Positions 15,941-25,537 are shown, numbered from the stretch's first letter. The stretch: 64,000 nucleotides of DNA from Arthrobacter sp. Leaf69 (GCF_001422645.1 NZ_LMLR01000014.1:62001-126000), one strand, 5' to 3'. Notes: a model not told the origin generated them from the sequence alone. A program made the numbers and translations.

Positions 15941-17151
15941 ACTTCCACCTCGGCGCCCTCGGCGAGCGCGGAAATTCCTTCCGGGATCTGGATCAGCGCG
16001 TTGGACCGGGCCAGGGCACTGACGAGGTGTGATCCTGCGCCGCCTTCCAGCCGGACGGTGCCGTCGGGGAGGGCGGTCCCGCGCCGCACCTGGTGCTTGC
16101 CCGGCGGGGACGCCAGCGCCTGGGCCAGCCGGGCCCTCACCACGGGACGCGGCGCGGGCGAGCCGAAGAGGTCGGCCAAGGCGGGCCGGAGGAACATCTC
16201 GAAGGAAACGAGACAGCTCACCGGGTTGCCCGGGAATCCGAGGACCGGGACGCCGCCGAAGGTCCCGATCCCCTGCGGACCGCCGGGCTGCATCGCGACG
16301 CCGAGGAAGTCGACGTCGTGGCCCTCCATCGCCTGCCGCACCACCTCGTAGGCGCCCTTGCTGACTCCGCCGGTGGTGACGATCAGCTCCACGTCGGCCG
16401 CATGCCTGCGCAGCAGGGCCGCGAGCTCCTCGGGGCGGTCCGTGGAGATCCCGGTCCGGGTGACGTTGAGGCCGGCCTGGCGCATGGATGCTTCGAGCAG
16501 GGTGGCGTTGGAGTCGTAGATCTTGCCGGGGCCCAGCGGGCTGCCCGGTTCCACGACCTCGTCGCCGGTGGTGACGAGGAGGATCCGCATCGCCCGGTAG
16601 ACGGGGACCTCGGTGAATCCCATGGCGGCCAGGAGTCCCAGCTGGCCGGGTCCGAGGAAGGTTCCGGCGGCGAGTGCCAGTTCCCCGCTGCGGATGTCGC
16701 TGCCCGCGTCGCGGACGAAGTTCCGTGCCGGGACGGCGGGCAGCCGGACCGTGGCCGGCACGCCGGGCGCGGGGAAGACCGCCGGCAGTGCCTGTTCGAT
16801 CGGGACGACGGCGTCCGCCCCGGGCGGCATCATGGCGCCGGTCATGATCGGGGCGGCGGTCCCGGGGGCCAGTTCGGGGGGTGTGGCACCGGCAGGGACG
16901 GGCGCGACGACGCGCAGTTCGGCACCGTCGTCGGGCACGTCGGCACTGCGGATGGCGTAGCCGTCCATCTGCGAATTCGCGAACGGGGGCAGGTCCAGCG
17001 GAGCCTTGACGTCCGCCGCGAGTCCCCTGCCCAGCGCCGCGAGGAGCTGGAGCTGTTCAACCCGGTCCGGGGTGCGGAGCGGAGCCAGCAGCCGGCGGAC
17101 GGACTCGCGGTGCGCTTCCACGGTGATGTGCCGTGTCTGGGTGCGGTGCAT
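15928..17151 (-). CDS. moeA: Molybdopterin molybdotransferase MoeA
   Basis: Inserts molybdate into adenylated molybdopterin. Recognised by [12 protein letters not shown], the [22 protein letters not shown] segment, [13 protein letters not shown] and [14 protein letters not shown]. With the start at 17151 ([18 protein letters not shown]) it has 407 residues, normal for MoeA; a GAGGGG lies about 10 nt upstream. An in-frame ATG at 17256 would give 442 residues and overlaps the upstream stop as TAATG, so coupling from there cannot be excluded, but those 35 residues are low complexity. Confidence 0.93.
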   Translation of the reverse strand: MHRTQTRHITVEAHRESVRRLLAPLRTPDRVEQLQLLAALGRGLAADVKAPLDLPPFANSQMDGYAIRSADVPDDGAELRVVAPVPAGATPPELAPGTAAPIMTGAMMPPGADAVVPIEQALPAVFPAPGVPATVRLPAVPARNFVRDAGSDIRSGELALAAGTFLGPGQLGLLAAMGFTEVPVYRAMRILLVTTGDEVVEPGSPLGPGKIYDSNATLLEASMRQAGLNVTRTGISTDRPEELAALLRRHAADVELIVTTGGVSKGAYEVVRQAMEGHDVDFLGVAMQPGGPQGIGTFGGVPVLGFPGNPVSCLVSFEMFLRPALADLFGSPAPRPVVRARLAQALASPPGKHQVRRGTALPDGTVRLEGGAGSHLVSALARSNALIQIPEGISALAEGAEVEVWML

Positions 17152-17255
17152 GCGTTGGTAACCCCTCGTCGTGAGCCGGTTACTGAATTTGCCGGTCCGG
17201 CTCCCTGGTCCGGCGCCTTGCCCGGCTGCCTGGCCGGGCGTGTTGCCCCGGCGCA

Positions 17256-18989
17256 TTAGGACTTCACGTCAACTCTAACCGTGTGAAAGCCCGTGGCCCC
17301 GCTGGGCACCACCGGCGCGCGGTCCTCCACCTGCGCGGCGCCGGTGAGGTCCGTGGCGCGGACCTGGACCTCGTACTGGCCGGGGGTCAGCGGCAGGGCC
17401 AGCTTCCACTGGTACCAGGTGTCCGTGGATATCCCCGGGGCCAGCTCGGCCTGCTGCCACGCGCCACGGTTGACCCGCAGCTCCACCCGGCCGATCCCGG
17501 TGTGCTGGGCCCAGGCGACCCCGCCGAAGGCCACCGTGCCGGCGGGCACGGAGCGGCCGTCGCGGGGCACGTCGATGCGGGAGGAGGTCTTGATGGGTCC
17601 CCTCTCGCTCCAGCCGCGGGGCGTCCAGTACCCGACGTCGTCCGCGAAGCGCGTCACTTTAAGCTCCGTGACCCACTTGGTCGCCGACACGTAGCCATAG
17701 AGACCGGGCACGATGAGCCGGACCGGAAAGCCGTGCTCCAGGGGCAGCGGCTCACCGTTCATCCCGACGGCCAGGAGCGCGTCCCGGTTGTCCGTCAGCA
17801 CCTCGAGCGGGGTGCCGGCGGTCCAGCCGTCAGCGCTGCGGGACAGCACCATGTCCGCGCCGTCCTGCGGGCCTGCGAGGGCCAGCAGGTCCCGGACCGG
17901 CCAGCCGAGCCAGCGGGCGTTGCCAATCAGGTCACCGCCCACCTCGTTGGAGACGCAGGCGATGGTGACGTGCCGCTCGACCAAGGGTTTGGCCAGCAGC
18001 GTGGCGAAGTCCAGCGAGACCTCGCGCTCCACGAGCCCGGTGACCTTCAGGGTCCACTGGCCCGGGTCCAGCACCGGGACGCGCAGGGCGGTGTCGATCC
18101 GGTAGAAGTCCTGGTTGGCCGTCACCAGCGGGCTCACCCCGTCCAGCCCCACCTCGGCTCCGGCCGGAATGGGCGGTGCCGGTGACGCCGGCGCGGGGAG
18201 CGCGAGCTTGCTGCGCAGGTCACTCACGACGGCGGCGGCTCCCCGGATCGTCGCGGCGAGCACGCCGGCGGCCGCGGCGACGACGGCAGTTCCGCCGAGC
18301 ACCTGGAAGAAGCGGCGGCGGGAGGGAGGCTGCGCCGCGGGGGCAGGTCCTTCGGCCGGCGGCGCTGTGTCTTCGGCCGGCGGCGCTGTGTCTTCCGCTG
18401 CGGGTGCTGTGTCTTCCACTGCGGGTGCTGTGTCTTCCACTGCGGGTGCTGTGCCTTCGGCCGGGAGTCCGGCGTCGGCCTGCCACTCCCCCAGCCGGCG
18501 GATCAGCCAGCGCAGCAGGACCATGCTCACGACGGCGGCGAGCAGCGGAACGGGGACCGCATTCCCGGTCAGTTCGCTGCGGCCCAGCACGGCAGCCAGC
18601 CCCGCCACCCCGAAGACGGCGATGATGGCTACCCCGGCGAAGCGGCGCCGCAGCTCCGCGATTCCGGCCACGGCGGCCAGCGCGGCGATCACGAGCGCCA
18701 TGCCGCCGAGCAGGGCGATCTTGTCCGCCGTGCCGAAGAGCGAAATGGCCCAGTCCTTGACGCCTGGCGGGACCGCATCGATCACGGCGCCCCCGACGGC
18801 AGTCACCGGGGAGAGCGAGGGACTCACGAGTCCTGCCGCGAGTTCCCCCAGCGCCAGCCCGGTACCGACGGCCACGACTCCGGCCGCGGCCGCCCAGGCA
18901 GACGCTTGCCGGTCCGTCAGGCGCGGAACCGGGGTTTGCGGGCCGGGGTTTGGCAGTGTGCCCGGCTGCCCGTGCTGGGAGGTGTTCAC
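17256..18989 (-). CDS. Membrane-anchored sulfite-oxidase-family molybdoenzyme
   Basis: Protein of about 577 residues: several membrane segments in the N-terminal 150 residues, a repetitive Pro/Ala/Glu/Thr linker, an RRRFFQVLGG twin-arginine-like stretch followed by another hydrophobic segment, then the oxidoreductase molybdopterin-binding domain (HVTIACVSNEVGGDLIGNARWLG with the presumed Mo-ligand Cys) and a C-terminal Mo-cofactor dimerisation domain (GGVAWAQHTGIGRVELRVNRG). The natural substrate is unknown; sulfite or sulfoxide chemistry is typical of the family. The start is uncertain: GTG at 18989 is proposed, TTG at 19061 is open too. It heads the moeA-moaC-mog-moaE operon that makes its cofactor. 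Confidence 0.87.
   Translation of the reverse strand: MNTSQHGQPGTLPNPGPQTPVPRLTDRQASAWAAAAGVVAVGTGLALGELAAGLVSPSLSPVTAVGGAVIDAVPPGVKDWAISLFGTADKIALLGGMALVIAALAAVAGIAELRRRFAGVAIIAVFGVAGLAAVLGRSELTGNAVPVPLLAAVVSMVLLRWLIRRLGEWQADAGLPAEGTAPAVEDTAPAVEDTAPAAEDTAPPAEDTAPPAEGPAPAAQPPSRRRFFQVLGGTAVVAAAAGVLAATIRGAAAVVSDLRSKLALPAPASPAPPIPAGAEVGLDGVSPLVTANQDFYRIDTALRVPVLDPGQWTLKVTGLVEREVSLDFATLLAKPLVERHVTIACVSNEVGGDLIGNARWLGWPVRDLLALAGPQDGADMVLSRSADGWTAGTPLEVLTDNRDALLAVGMNGEPLPLEHGFPVRLIVPGLYGYVSATKWVTELKVTRFADDVGYWTPRGWSERGPIKTSSRIDVPRDGRSVPAGTVAFGGVAWAQHTGIGRVELRVNRGAWQQAELAPGISTDTWYQWKLALPLTPGQYEVQVRATDLTGAAQVEDRAPVVPSGATGFHTVRVDVKS
18361..18465. repeat. 21-bp in-frame tandem repeats in the molybdoenzyme linker
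   Basis: GCTGTGTCTTC recurs every 21 bp (18364, 18385, 18406, 18427, with a variant at 18448). The repeats encode about five heptads of the type EDTAPAV/EDTAPPA in the periplasm-side linker of the molybdoenzyme. Copy number could vary between strains. Confidence 0.85.
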
Positions 18990-19117
18990 GCTCCCAGCAT
19001 AGATTCGCGCCGCTCCGGGCGGCACCGCCCGCCGGGACCGGCGCACGACGGGGCCCAACAAGCACGACGGCGCCCAACAGGAGTGATGCCGGCGCCGAGG
19101 TGGCGTAGCCTGACTCT

Positions 19118-20254
19118 ATGAGTGTTCAGCTTGGTATGCCCCAGCCCCGCGCGGAGGACGGTTCCGGCGCGGGCACTTCCGGCGCGCAGGTGCCCGGGCG
19201 CCCGGCCGGGATGCCCGCCGGCCTTGTGGACCGCTACGGCCGCCGCGCCACCGACATGCGGCTTTCCCTGACGGATAAATGCAATCTGCGCTGTACGTAC
19301 TGCATGCCTGCCGAGGGCCTGGAGTGGTTGTCCAAGCAGGCCGTGATGTCGGCGGAGGAGATTGTCCGGATCGTGCGGATCGGCGTCGACATGCTGGGAG
19401 TGCGGGAACTCCGGCTCACCGGCGGAGAACCGCTGGTGCGGGCCGATCTGATGGACATCATTTCGGCCCTCCGCCACGCCCACCCCGACCTTCCGATTTC
19501 CATGACCACGAATGCCGTCGGCCTGGACAAAAAAGCTGCCGGGCTCAAGGCCGCCGGGCTCTCGCGGATCAACGTCTCGCTGGACTCGCTCCATGAGGAA
19601 ACGTTCACCCAACTGACCCGCCGCCCCTTCCTGAACAAGGTCCTGGCCGGCGTGGATGCCGCCTGGGCCGCCGGCCTGGGCCCCGTAAAGCTCAACGCCG
19701 TGCTGATGCGCGGCATCAACGACGCCGAGTCCCCCGCCCTGCTGGCTTGGGCGCTGGACCGCGGCTACGAGCTGCGCTTCATCGAGCAGATGCCGCTCGA
19801 CGCCGACCACGGCTGGACCCGCCGGAACATGATCACCGCCGCGGAGATCCGTGAGCTGCTCTCCGTCGACTACGTGCTCAGCAGTGATCCGCGGGACCGC
19901 GATGGCGCCCCGGCCGAACGCTTCGAGGTCCGGGCCCGCGTTCCCGGCACGGCCGAAGCCACCGGGCCGGTGCTCGGAACCGTGGGGATCATCGCGTCCG
20001 TGACCGAGCCGTTCTGCTCCGATTGCCGCCGCACCCGCATCACGGCCGAGGGCAAGATCATGAGCTGCCTGTTCTCCCGCGAGGAAGTGGACCTGCTGGG
20101 GCTGCTCCGCGAGGGCGCCAGCGACGAACAACTCGCAGAGCGCTGGCAGGACGCCATGTGGATCAAGCCCAAGGCCCACGGCATGGACCACGTCGGACTG
20201 GACGCCCCGGACTTCGTCCAGCCGGACCGCAGCATGAGCGCCATCGGAGGCTGA
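19118..20254 (+). CDS. moaA: GTP 3',8-cyclase MoaA
   Basis: Radical-SAM enzyme that starts molybdenum cofactor synthesis from GTP. The 378-residue protein has the radical-SAM cysteines Cys55, Cys59 and Cys62 (CNLRCTYC), LTGGEPLVR for SAM binding, a second cluster site with cysteines near 300, 303 and 317 (CSDCRRTRI...MSC), and the C-terminal Gly-Gly needed for activity. A TAGCCT hexamer ends 6 nt before the ATG at 19118, suggesting a leaderless transcript. moaD follows 7 bp later. It diverges from the molybdoenzyme operon across about 130 bp. Confidence 0.97.
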   Translation: MSVQLGMPQPRAEDGSGAGTSGAQVPGRPAGMPAGLVDRYGRRATDMRLSLTDKCNLRCTYCMPAEGLEWLSKQAVMSAEEIVRIVRIGVDMLGVRELRLTGGEPLVRADLMDIISALRHAHPDLPISMTTNAVGLDKKAAGLKAAGLSRINVSLDSLHEETFTQLTRRPFLNKVLAGVDAAWAAGLGPVKLNAVLMRGINDAESPALLAWALDRGYELRFIEQMPLDADHGWTRRNMITAAEIRELLSVDYVLSSDPRDRDGAPAERFEVRARVPGTAEATGPVLGTVGIIASVTEPFCSDCRRTRITAEGKIMSCLFSREEVDLLGLLREGASDEQLAERWQDAMWIKPKAHGMDHVGLDAPDFVQPDRSMSAIGG

Positions 20255-20261
20255 ACCACCC

Positions 20262-20528
20262 GTGAATGTACGTTACTTCGCTGCCGCGCGCGCTGCCGCC
20301 GGCGCCGACGAGGAGCACTTCGACCTGCCCGCGGACGCCACGGTCGATTCGCTGCTGGAGGCCATCCTCGCCGTCGAGCGCCCGGAACCCCCGGCCGGAA
20401 CGCCGCCGCTGGCGCGGCTCCTGTCCCGGAGCAGCTTCCTGCTCAACGAGGTGGCGGTACGGAACCGTGCGGCGACACTGAAGCCGGACGACGTCGTCGA
20501 CGTCCTGCCGCCGTTCGCCGGCGGCTAG
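20262..20528 (+). CDS. moaD: Molybdopterin synthase sulfur carrier subunit MoaD
   Basis: Ubiquitin-fold protein of 88 residues that carries the sulfur as a C-terminal thiocarboxylate. It ends in LPPFAGG, the required Gly-Gly terminus, and begins VNVRYFAAARAAAG, typical of MoaD/ThiS. The start is the GTG at 20262, 7 bp after the moaA stop. It works with MoaE, which is encoded on the other strand of the same island. No activating MoeB-type gene is present in the window. Confidence 0.95.
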   Translation: MNVRYFAAARAAAGADEEHFDLPADATVDSLLEAILAVERPEPPAGTPPLARLLSRSSFLLNEVAVRNRAATLKPDDVVDVLPPFAGG

Positions 20529-20648
20529 GCGAAGCGCCGGATCCCGACACTCCTCCACCAGATCTTGGGGTACCGCTGGCTGCCTGCCGCGCGTAGCTTG
20601 GAGGCATCCCCACAATTTGCAGATCTGGCGCCGGAAGGACTGAGTGCG

Positions 20649-20930
20649 ATGTACACCTTGCAGATAGAGCACGAGATCAAGGATTTTGGCATGTGGAAAG
20701 CCTCATTCGACAGTGATCCGGTGAACCGAGTGGCGTCGGGGGTCACCGCGCACCGGGTCAGCCGCCCGGTGGACGATCCGAACTACGTGGTGGTCGAACT
20801 CGATTTCGAAAGCCGCGACCAGGCCGAAGCGCTGCTGGCGAACCTTCAGGCGAACGTCTGGAATTCCTCCACCGTTGCCCCCGCCCTCCTGGGTGCCCCG
20901 AAGACCCGGATCCTCGAGTCGGCGCCGTAA
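20649..20930 (+). CDS. Small conserved hypothetical protein
   Basis: Protein of 93 residues ([20 protein letters not shown]...) with alternating beta/alpha character and no membrane segment. The pattern of an opening beta strand, a helix with [12 protein letters not shown], and a second strand YVVVELDF is reminiscent of the dimeric ferredoxin-like (antibiotic monooxygenase or EthD-like) fold, but no diagnostic motif was recognised. The ATG at 20649 has AAGGA upstream. It lies 120 bp after moaD and may be a separate unit. Confidence 0.65.
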   Translation: MYTLQIEHEIKDFGMWKASFDSDPVNRVASGVTAHRVSRPVDDPNYVVVELDFESRDQAEALLANLQANVWNSSTVAPALLGAPKTRILESAP

Positions 20931-20983
20931 GCCCTCAGGCAGAAAGTTGCCCGGCGGGGGCGGCCCACGTGGAGCCCCGACGG

Positions 20984-21916
20984 CTAAGCCACCGCCAGCG
21001 CGTCCCGCACGGTGTCCGCGACGGCGGCGGCGCCCGCAGCGCCCATGATGATCGTGTAGTGGTTGACGTCCGGGACCTCGCGCACTGTCAGCGCCGGCAG
21101 CTTGTCGGCCCAGGCATCCAGATACCCGGGTGCGTACAGGCCGCCGGGTTCGTCCAGCAGGCCGCGGGGCGCCCGCAGCACCAGGGTCTCCACCGCGAGC
21201 TCGTCCAGGGCCTTGAGGAGTGAGGGACCACGGCGCAGTTCAGCGGTGTCGTCCGCCATCGCCTGGTAGCGGGTGGCCGGCCGAAGCACCGGTTCCTCGC
21301 CGGTGAGGTCGTAGTCGACGTAATCCTCCACCAGGGGGCTCCAGTCCGCGCTGAAGGCCGGATGCTGCTTCCAGTAGCTGCGGTAGGCCTCCCGGCTGGG
21401 GAAGACGGCGTTCAGCCGCTCGGCCGCGGGTCCCAGCACCGCCGCGACGATCTGCTCGTCACTGAGGTCGGCGGGCACCTGCAACGGCAGTCCGCCGTCA
21501 ACCAGCACCAGGGACCGCACCCGCTGCGGGAACAGGTTCGCGAGCACCACGGACACGAAAGCACCCATCGAATGGCCAACCACAACCACCGGTCCCGTGC
21601 TCAGCGCGTCAAGCACAGCTGCGAGGTCCTCGGCGTGGGAGGGCATGCCGTAGGGCGCGGGAAGCGCGTTGCTGAGCCCTCGGCCCCGCAGGTCCGGGGC
21701 AATGATCCTGACGTCCGGCAGGGCTTCGGCCAGCTTCGGCCAGGCCTTGTGGGACGCCGTCACCCCGTGGACCGCGAGGATGGTCGGCGCGGCCGGGTCC
21801 TCGGGGCCCCAGAGGGCGGTATGCAGGGTTCCGCCACGGACCTGGACCTCCGTGGTCCGGTACGTGGAGTTGCCGGCCGGATTGTTGCCGGCTGTGTTAC
21901 TGGCTGCCTGGTTCAC
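20984..21916 (-). CDS. Alpha/beta hydrolase
   Basis: Hydrolase of 310 residues with the fold hallmarks: an oxyanion-hole region ILAVHGVTASHKAW, nucleophile elbow VVGHSMGAF with Ser116, and a catalytic histidine in EVPDVNHYTIIMG near the C-terminus. It is the last gene of the liv-type operon and its start overlaps the TetR stop by 4 bp. A role in releasing or hydrolysing the substrate handled by the transporter and CoA ligase is inferred from the operon; the substrate is not known. Confidence 0.85.
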   Translation of the reverse strand: MNQAASNTAGNNPAGNSTYRTTEVQVRGGTLHTALWGPEDPAAPTILAVHGVTASHKAWPKLAEALPDVRIIAPDLRGRGLSNALPAPYGMPSHAEDLAAVLDALSTGPVVVVGHSMGAFVSVVLANLFPQRVRSLVLVDGGLPLQVPADLSDEQIVAAVLGPAAERLNAVFPSREAYRSYWKQHPAFSADWSPLVEDYVDYDLTGEEPVLRPATRYQAMADDTAELRRGPSLLKALDELAVETLVLRAPRGLLDEPGGLYAPGYLDAWADKLPALTVREVPDVNHYTIIMGAAGAAAVADTVRDALAVA

Positions 21917-22593
21917 GAGGCTGTCCCTTCCTGGGTAGGGGTGGTGCCGGTAGCGGTGCTTCGCGCCGTGGCCCCCGGTGCGGGGGCGAGTGCGCGTTCG
22001 ATGAACTGCATCATTTCCTCAAAGACTTCCTCCGGGACGTCCGGCCGGGCGCCCTGCGCGGGTTCGGCGCCTTCCTCGTCCCACAGCACCCAGCGCATGC
22101 CGATCAGCTCGCCGATGCCCATCAGCGCCCAGGCCGCCACGGTGGGATCCATCTCCCGGACTTCGCCGCTGAGCTGCGCGGCTTTGAGCCCTTCGATGTA
22201 GCCGTTGACGATCCGGGTGTAGTGCAGGCGCAGGGCCCCGGGCGAGACGAACTCGGCCTGCCGGATGATCCGGTACAGCGCGGGGTGTTCCGCCGTGAAC
22301 TTGAAGAAGGCCCGGAAGCCGGCCCGTTCGGCTTCAAGCCGGGTGCCGGCGGAGCGGGCGGCGTCGGTCATGGCGTGCCGGACCCGCCGGTTGAGGTCCT
22401 CGACCACCTCATCGAAAATGGTCTGTTTTCCCTCGAAGTACAGGTAGAAGGTGCCCAGGCCGACGCCGGCCTCCTCGGTGATTTTTACGATCGAGGCTTC
22501 GTGATAGCCCACGGAGGCAAACACCGTTTCGGCAGCCTGGAGTAGTTTGGCCCGGGTTCGGGTGCCCCTCGCGGTGCGCGGCACGGCGCTCAC
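21913..22593 (-). CDS. TetR family transcriptional regulator
   Basis: Regulator of 226 residues. The N-terminal HTH (about 15-60) reads RAKLLQAAETVFASVGYHEASIVKITEEAGVGLGTFYLYFEGKQ, a textbook TetR domain; the C-terminal part is the ligand-binding dimer domain and ends in a low-complexity Thr/Ala tail. It lies inside the operon, overlapping the ligase stop and the hydrolase start by 4 bp each, so it is probably an autoregulator of the whole unit, perhaps sensing an acyl-CoA. Its operator may be among the repeats before livK. Confidence 0.92.
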   Translation of the reverse strand: MSAVPRTARGTRTRAKLLQAAETVFASVGYHEASIVKITEEAGVGLGTFYLYFEGKQTIFDEVVEDLNRRVRHAMTDAARSAGTRLEAERAGFRAFFKFTAEHPALYRIIRQAEFVSPGALRLHYTRIVNGYIEGLKAAQLSGEVREMDPTVAAWALMGIGELIGMRWVLWDEEGAEPAQGARPDVPEEVFEEMMQFIERALAPAPGATARSTATGTTPTQEGTAS

Positions 22594-24269
22594 CTCCGGC
22601 TCCCGTCAAGGGGCAGGGACGCGGCCGAGCCGTCGGGGCGGGCAGCGGGCCCGCGCCCGTCGGGGCGTCCCGCCCGGCCATGCTCATCCAGCTGTTGCCG
22701 CAACCGGGCGCGCAATACCTTGTTCAGCGCCGTGCGCGGCAGCGCGGCCACGGTCTCGATCCGTCCGGGGACCTTGAACCGCGCCAGCCGGGCCCCGCAG
22801 TGTTCCAGGAGTTCCTGCTCATCCGTGGCCATCCCGGGGCGGATCACCACAAATGCCACGCCGGTTTCGCCCCAGCGTTCGTCCGCCACGCCGACGACGG
22901 CGGCCTGGGCCACCGCCGGATGGGCCAGCAGCGCCGCCTCGACCTCGGCCGGGGCCACGTTTTCGCCCCCGGAGATGTAGATGTCCTTGAGCCGGTCCAC
23001 CACTTTGATGTAGCCCTCGGCGTCGCGCTCCACCAGGTCGCCGGTGCGCAGCCAGTCCCCGGCGAGGACGGCGGCGGTGGCGGCGGGATCGCGGAAGTAG
23101 CCCGCGAAGACCCCCGGTCCGCCCACCAGCAGCTCCCCGGAGGCGGCACCCTCCAGGATTTCCCCGGTGACTGGATCGGCCACCGCGACGGCGACGTGCG
23201 GATAGGGTTTGCCCGAGTATCCCACCATCCGCAGGGCATCCTCGTTGGCGAGGCAGAGCACGTTGGGCGATGCCTCGGTCAAGCCGTAGCCCTGGCTCAA
23301 CGCCACTCCCCTGCGGTGCCAGATGCGCAGCAGTGCCGGCGGCATGGGTGCCCCGCCCACCACCGCGTGCCGGAGGCTGCCCAGCTCGGCGGTGGCGAAG
23401 TCGGGGTGCTCGGCGAGCATCAGGTACTGGGTGGGGACGCCCATGAGCATGGTGACCTTTCGCTCCGCGATCAGCTGCAGGACCCGGCCCGGTTCGAAGC
23501 CCCGTTCCAGGACCACCGTGGCGCCGGTCCACCAGGCCAGCAGGGGCTGGATATTCCAGCCGCCGACGTGGAACTGCGGCAGCACGGCCAGCACCACATC
23601 GGTGCTGCCCAGATCCATCGTCCGGGACAGCGAGAGGTTGGTCCAGAAGCAGTTGGCGTGGGTCAGTACGGCGGCCTTGCTGGCCCCCTCGGTGCCGGAT
23701 GTGAAGATCATCAGGAGCGGGTCGTCGTCACGGACTTCCCGCGGCTGCTCAGGCCGGTGATCGTCAATCCCGCGATCGTCAAGCCGGCCGGTACCTGAAG
23801 CGGGCACCGTGGTGGCCAGCGCCCGGGACGGCGGAGGCACGGATTTTTCAACGCCGCCGGGACCCAGTGCGGCGGTCCGGGGCCGGTGCGGCAGCAGCGC
23901 GCACGCTCCTGCCGCGAGGGAATCCAGTTCGTCCTCGACGAGCATCACCTGAGGGTCGGCGAGTTCAAGCTGCGCGGCGAGTTCCCGGGGTGAGAGCCGC
24001 CAGGACAGGGGGACGAGGACCAGCCCCGCCTTGGCGCAGGCGAAGAAAACCACCACGTGATCCGAGCTGTTGCCGGTCAGGGTCGCGATCCGGTCCCCCG
24101 TCACGTAGCCGGCAGACGCCAGGCCGGCCGCCAGGTGGGTTGCCCGGCGTTCCAGCTCGCCGTAGCTCAGCGTGCAGCCGCGGTCATCGACGGCGATCCG
24201 ATGCGGGGTGGCGTGGCTGCGGTCGGTGGTCCAGCGGCCCAGGGTGTGCAGTCCGTCAGCGGGTGTCAT
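22590..24269 (-). CDS. Acyl-CoA ligase (AMP-binding enzyme)
   Basis: ANL-family enzyme of 559 residues that activates a carboxylic acid with ATP and CoA. The P-loop-like motif is FTSGTEGASKAA at 189-200; SQGYGLTEASP, GDWLRTGDLVERDAEG and the C-terminal lysine in RTALNKVLRARL are present. About 45 low-complexity residues (136-180) before the P-loop are unusual for the family. The substrate cannot be read from sequence: medium-chain or aromatic acids are both possible. Overlaps of 4 bp with livM and tetR tie it to the importer. Confidence 0.9.
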   Translation of the reverse strand: MTPADGLHTLGRWTTDRSHATPHRIAVDDRGCTLSYGELERRATHLAAGLASAGYVTGDRIATLTGNSSDHVVVFFACAKAGLVLVPLSWRLSPRELAAQLELADPQVMLVEDELDSLAAGACALLPHRPRTAALGPGGVEKSVPPPSRALATTVPASGTGRLDDRGIDDHRPEQPREVRDDDPLLMIFTSGTEGASKAAVLTHANCFWTNLSLSRTMDLGSTDVVLAVLPQFHVGGWNIQPLLAWWTGATVVLERGFEPGRVLQLIAERKVTMLMGVPTQYLMLAEHPDFATAELGSLRHAVVGGAPMPPALLRIWHRRGVALSQGYGLTEASPNVLCLANEDALRMVGYSGKPYPHVAVAVADPVTGEILEGAASGELLVGGPGVFAGYFRDPAATAAVLAGDWLRTGDLVERDAEGYIKVVDRLKDIYISGGENVAPAEVEAALLAHPAVAQAAVVGVADERWGETGVAFVVIRPGMATDEQELLEHCGARLARFKVPGRIETVAALPRTALNKVLRARLRQQLDEHGRAGRPDGRGPAARPDGSAASLPLDGSRR

Positions 24270-25537
24270 GCCGATTCCTCCAGGATCTCGCGGGACGTCT
24301 CTGTCCTGTCATGTGCCGTGCTGTCTTCCCCGGTGCGGGCTTCCCCGGCGCCCCGGAGCCGCTTGCGGCGCCGGGCCAGCCGCTGGGCGGTGCCTGTCAG
24401 GCCGCCCGGCAAGAACAGCACCACAAGGATGAACAGGGTGCCCAGGATGAACAAGGGTTCAGACAACGGTATCCGCAGGATGTCCGGCAGCGCGTCGATG
24501 GCGTCGGAATTCGCGAGGGTCGTGAGTCGCTGGTCCAGGATGGTATAGAAAACGCCGCCGATCACGGCGCCCCAGCGGGAGCCGACGCCGCCCAGGACCA
24601 CCATAACGAGCAGGGTGATGGTCAGGTCGGCGGAGATGGCCCGCGGGACGGCTCCGCTCTGCAGGAGCAGGAACACCATGCCGATGATGCTGACCAGGAC
24701 GGCTGAGACGACGAAGATCAGCAGCTTCACGAGGTACGGCTGCAGGCCCAGGACGCGGACGCGGAGTTCGTTCTCCCGGACCGCGGCGGCGACGTGGCCG
24801 GCCCGGGAGGACTGCACCCAGGTGACCACGATGAACACCGCCACAAGCACCGCCAACGCCAGCCAGTAGAGGTTGCGGGTGTTGGCTACGCCCACCAGGA
24901 AATCGGGCAGGTTGTCGGTGCGCAGCGAGAGGCCTTCGTCTCCGCCTGTGGTGCCGTCCGGGTTGCGCCCCACAATGACCGATCCGGCCTGGGCGAAGGC
25001 GAGGGTAACCATGGCAAAGGGGATGCCGCTGACCCGCAGGCTGATGCTGCCTACGACGTGGGCCAGCACGATCACAACCAGCAGGGTCAGCCCCATCGCG
25101 GGAAGCAACGGGATGTCCAGGTTCTGCAGGATGATCGCCAGCCCGTAGACGCCGGCGCCGAAGTACAGGGCATGGCCGAAGGAGAGGAGTCCGGCGACCC
25201 CGAGCAGCACGTGGTACGTCAGGGCCGCGGCGGCCATCAGCATGCACATGGCCAGCAACTGCAGGGATCCCGGGGTGTAGGTGGGCCCGGGCAGCACTCC
25301 GGGCAGGGACAGGTTGAGCAACGGCAGGAGGACCAGGAGCACGATTCCGGCGAGCCCGGCGGCGGCACCGACGACCTTCCGGCGGGTCCGGCGCGGCTTG
25401 CCGGGCGGGGCGGAGCGCTGTGCGGCCGCGGTCCGGCGGGGACCGGCCCCGGCCGTGCCGGGCGCGCCCGCGCCGGAGGCGTCCTGGCTGTTGGCCCCCG
25501 TGCTGTTGGTGCCGGCGGCGTCGGTATCGGTGGTCAT
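24266..25537 (-). CDS. livM: Branched-chain-type ABC transporter permease (LivM)
   Basis: Inner-membrane permease of 423 residues. After a hydrophilic Ala/Gly/Arg-rich N-terminal 45 residues, about nine hydrophobic segments follow, with AGLLSFGHALYFGAGVYGLA and VMVVLGGVGSRWGAVIGGVFY, the two stretches conserved in LivM proteins. The C-terminus is a charged tail. It overlaps livH and the ligase by 4 bp on either side. Liv-type importers carry amino acids, amides, urea or aromatic acids; the CoA ligase next door argues for an organic acid here. Confidence 0.92.
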   Translation of the reverse strand: MTTDTDAAGTNSTGANSQDASGAGAPGTAGAGPRRTAAAQRSAPPGKPRRTRRKVVGAAAGLAGIVLLVLLPLLNLSLPGVLPGPTYTPGSLQLLAMCMLMAAAALTYHVLLGVAGLLSFGHALYFGAGVYGLAIILQNLDIPLLPAMGLTLLVVIVLAHVVGSISLRVSGIPFAMVTLAFAQAGSVIVGRNPDGTTGGDEGLSLRTDNLPDFLVGVANTRNLYWLALAVLVAVFIVVTWVQSSRAGHVAAAVRENELRVRVLGLQPYLVKLLIFVVSAVLVSIIGMVFLLLQSGAVPRAISADLTITLLVMVVLGGVGSRWGAVIGGVFYTILDQRLTTLANSDAIDALPDILRIPLSEPLFILGTLFILVVLFLPGGLTGTAQRLARRRKRLRGAGEARTGEDSTAHDRTETSREILEESA

